Source: Parachlamydiaceae bacterium (GTDB lineage Bacteria; Chlamydiota; Chlamydiia; Chlamydiales; Parachlamydiaceae). From it: a stretch of DNA of 6,525 bases. A program made the translations under genes and the position numbers. The notes beneath the pieces are model-generated. The model did no database searches. It saw only the letters and a program-made list of their open reading frames with translations, and was not told the origin of the DNA. Of this stretch, positions 5,179 to 6,525 are shown in pieces. Positions within the stretch are counted from its first letter, which is position 1; each line of letters opens with the position of its first letter. The stretch is taken from positions 1 to 6,525 of the forward strand of contig JACDDG010000140.1 in the NCBI GenBank assembly GCA_013817115.1, written 5' to 3'.

Positions 5179-6185
5179 ATTTTTATAACAACCCCTATTC
5201 TGAAACAAATTTCTTTGAATTCATTCTACTTTTTCTTCAACGTTTCTGGGGATTTTTAACCGGTAATTTGAGCCTTTCAGCCATAGCTTCAGATGAAATT
5301 CAGATTTTGGTCCTCGTAGGTGTTTCGCTTTCATCTGCAACATTAGGATGTTTCCTCGTTTTGCGTCGTATGACAATGCTTGCTAACGCGCTGTCGCATA
5401 CAATATTGCTAGGAATAGTTTTCGCCTATTTCATGGCTTCTCAAGGCATAGCAGAAAATGTCAATGCACATCATGATCAAATTTCTTTAGAAGGAATGCT
5501 TCTCGCCTCCTTGGCCATGGGATTGCTAACAACATTTTTAACAGAATTTCTAACAAAACATACAGGGCTGCAAGAAGATGCTAGCATTGGACTTGTATTT
5601 ACTAGTCTTTTTGCGCTGGGAATTGTTTTAGTAACGTTATTGACACGCAGTGCGCATGTTGGGACTGAAGTGATCATGGGAAATGTTGATGCACTGTCGT
5701 TAAGCGATCTTAAACTTGTGATTATTGCGTTGGGATTAAATGCAGTACTTTTATTTCTCTTTTTTAAGGAATTCACTATCACGACATTTGATCCAGGCCT
5801 TTCTCGTGCGCTAGGAATTTCTCCTATTTTTTTCAATTATCTTTTGATGATCCAAGTTTCTGCAACAGCCATTGGGGGTTTCCGTGCAGTAGGGGTTCTT
5901 ATGGTTTTGGCGTTTATGACTGGACCGGCACTTACGGCGCGTTTGCTTACAAATCATTTGAAGACAATGCTACTGATCGCTGGACCTATAGGAGCATTAG
6001 CTTCTTTGATAGGTGTTGCGCTTTCGAGACATTTTTTATCAGTTACAGGCTATGCGCTTTCTACCGGGGGAATTGTTGTCTCGGTCAATGGAGCTATCTT
6101 TGTCATTACAATTATCGCTAAAGAAGTTCTTAAGTTAATTGCAGATAGGCAACAGCGCACACAGAATGCTCCGAGTACACCTTAG
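5175..6185 (+). CDS. ytgD: Second metal ABC transporter permease (YtgD/TroD family)
   Basis: A 336-residue ABC-3 family permease, predicted to pair with the membrane part of YtgCR to form the transport channel in the inner membrane. It has about eight hydrophobic segments between residues 40 and 320. The family features are clear: RRMTMLANALSHTILLGI (64-81), the ATPase-coupling segment near 196-215 (FFKEFTITTFDPGLSRALGI), and RAVGVLMVLAFMTGPALTARL (237-257). A polar loop with adjacent histidines (NAHHDQ, 97-102) lies between the second and third hydrophobic segments. The N-terminus has about 40 residues before the first conserved helix. Translation starts at a GTG that overlaps the ytgCR stop by four bases, and it is the last gene of the operon. 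The permease does not itself tell which metal is carried. Confidence 0.93.
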   Translation: MNFYNNPYSETNFFEFILLFLQRFWGFLTGNLSLSAIASDEIQILVLVGVSLSSATLGCFLVLRRMTMLANALSHTILLGIVFAYFMASQGIAENVNAHHDQISLEGMLLASLAMGLLTTFLTEFLTKHTGLQEDASIGLVFTSLFALGIVLVTLLTRSAHVGTEVIMGNVDALSLSDLKLVIIALGLNAVLLFLFFKEFTITTFDPGLSRALGISPIFFNYLLMIQVSATAIGGFRAVGVLMVLAFMTGPALTARLLTNHLKTMLLIAGPIGALASLIGVALSRHFLSVTGYALSTGGIVVSVNGAIFVITIIAKEVLKLIADRQQRTQNAPSTP

Positions 6186-6362
6186 AAGCCATCGAATAAA
6201 ATTACATGCTAAAACTTATGCGTGACAATGATCTCGCCTGATCGCTGCCAATCATCTTGGGGGCTACGAAAGGCACGGCATTTGAATCATGCTTTTAACT
6301 CAATTTTTTTTGAAAAGTTATGCATCTAAAACATTGCCCTAAAATTTTTTTGTAGTCCACAG
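6186..6362 (+). other. Non-coding stretch downstream of ytgD
   Basis: No credible gene or clear terminator is seen between the ytgD stop and the right repeat. The best structure is an imperfect stem at 6289-6325, with ATGC and TAACT pairing to AGTTA and GCAT around a 15-base loop containing a T-run. It has an internal loop and no T-run after it, so I do not call it a terminator. Another T-run (6345-6351) has no stem before it. Together with the repeat, the gene-free stretch is 340 bases. Confidence 0.5.
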
Positions 6363-6413
6363 CTAAGGCTCTGCCGCTCGCATCAAGCAACGTGTGGAAA
6401 GCTTACAGCGGTG
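6363..6413. repeat. Diverged inner extension of the right inverted repeat
   Basis: This is the counterpart of 100-152 in inverted orientation. Short conserved blocks occur in the same order and spacing, but identity is clearly lower than in the 85-bp core. Confidence 0.5.
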
Positions 6414-6428
6414 GCTACGCACTTAGGT

Positions 6429-6513
6429 GGCTTTCTGGCGCCCCTACCAGGGCGCACGTTTTGTAATGATCCAAACCCCGGGTTCCGCTATCGCTGCACC
6501 CGGGGCTATTAAC
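6429..6513. repeat. Right copy of 85-bp inverted repeat with two hairpins
   Basis: This is the reverse-complement partner of 1-85. The CCCCGGGT/ACCCGGGG stem is at 6476-6483 and 6498-6505, identical to the left copy including its 14-base loop. The second hairpin is perfect here: GCGCCC (6438-6443) and GGGCGC (6450-6455) around CTACCA. Translated, the hairpin reads NPGFRYRCTRGY, and I would treat any small ORF called on it as spurious. It stands 243 bases after ytgD, and twelve bases of unrelated sequence follow to the window end. Confidence 0.9.
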
Positions 6514-6525
6514 AGTTCCCCCTAC

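Noticed and set aside
6289..6325. Rho-independent terminator after ytgD
   Set aside because: The stem is AT-rich, interrupted by an internal loop, and not followed by a T-run.
1..6513. Composite transposon with terminal inverted repeats
   Set aside because: No transposase or recombinase is encoded inside, and no target duplication can be seen at the window edges. Kept only as one option in the repeat finding.

Overview
The window looks like a complete metal-homeostasis and oxidative-stress locus from a bacterium of the phylum Chlamydiae, probably an environmental (Parachlamydia-like) lineage. The lineage call rests on two traits. The permease gene at 3832-5178 is fused to a DtxR/MntR-type repressor, as in the chlamydial YtgCR protein. 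The solute-binding protein carries the insert APEGLSPESQLS, which I recognise from chlamydial YtgA. No rRNA or other phylogenetic marker is present, so the lineage below phylum is inferred.

Layout. Positions 1-85 and 6429-6513 are an 85-bp ungapped inverted repeat (8 mismatches), each copy with two GC-rich hairpins. Weaker homology continues inward to about 152 and 6363. On the minus strand, reading leftward from about 1953, lies a probable three-gene unit: a hot-dog acyl-CoA thioesterase (1412-1828), a nickel superoxide dismutase (747-1373) and a Tsr3/DTW-like RNA-modification protein (229-693). On the plus strand, reading rightward from about 2037, lies a tightly packed ABC transporter operon: ytgA lipoprotein (2073-3059), ytgB ATPase (3049-3828), ytgCR permease-repressor fusion (3832-5178) and ytgD permease (5175-6185). 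The genes overlap or are separated by 3 bp, so they are almost certainly cotranscribed.

The two operons diverge from a compact control region (1960-2030). A perfect 8-bp inverted repeat (TGTCAATC-N9-GATTGACA, 1983-2007) places a consensus -35 hexamer TTGACA in each arm, one facing each way. A dimeric repressor bound there would cover both -35 boxes. The obvious candidate is the YtgR domain encoded in the plus-strand operon. The transporter would import a divalent metal (Mn, Fe or Zn by family; nickel cannot be excluded) and the dismutase would use nickel, so one metal-sensing switch may set both uptake and superoxide defence.

The most unusual gene is the Ni-SOD. It has a Sec-type signal peptide predicted to end exactly before the His1 of the nickel hook (HCQMPCGIY), no sodX protease gene beside it, and a histidine-rich C-terminal tail. 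The minus-strand mRNA also has a structured leader of about 125 nt with a long-range stem (1848-1939) and a possible anti-Shine-Dalgarno pairing.
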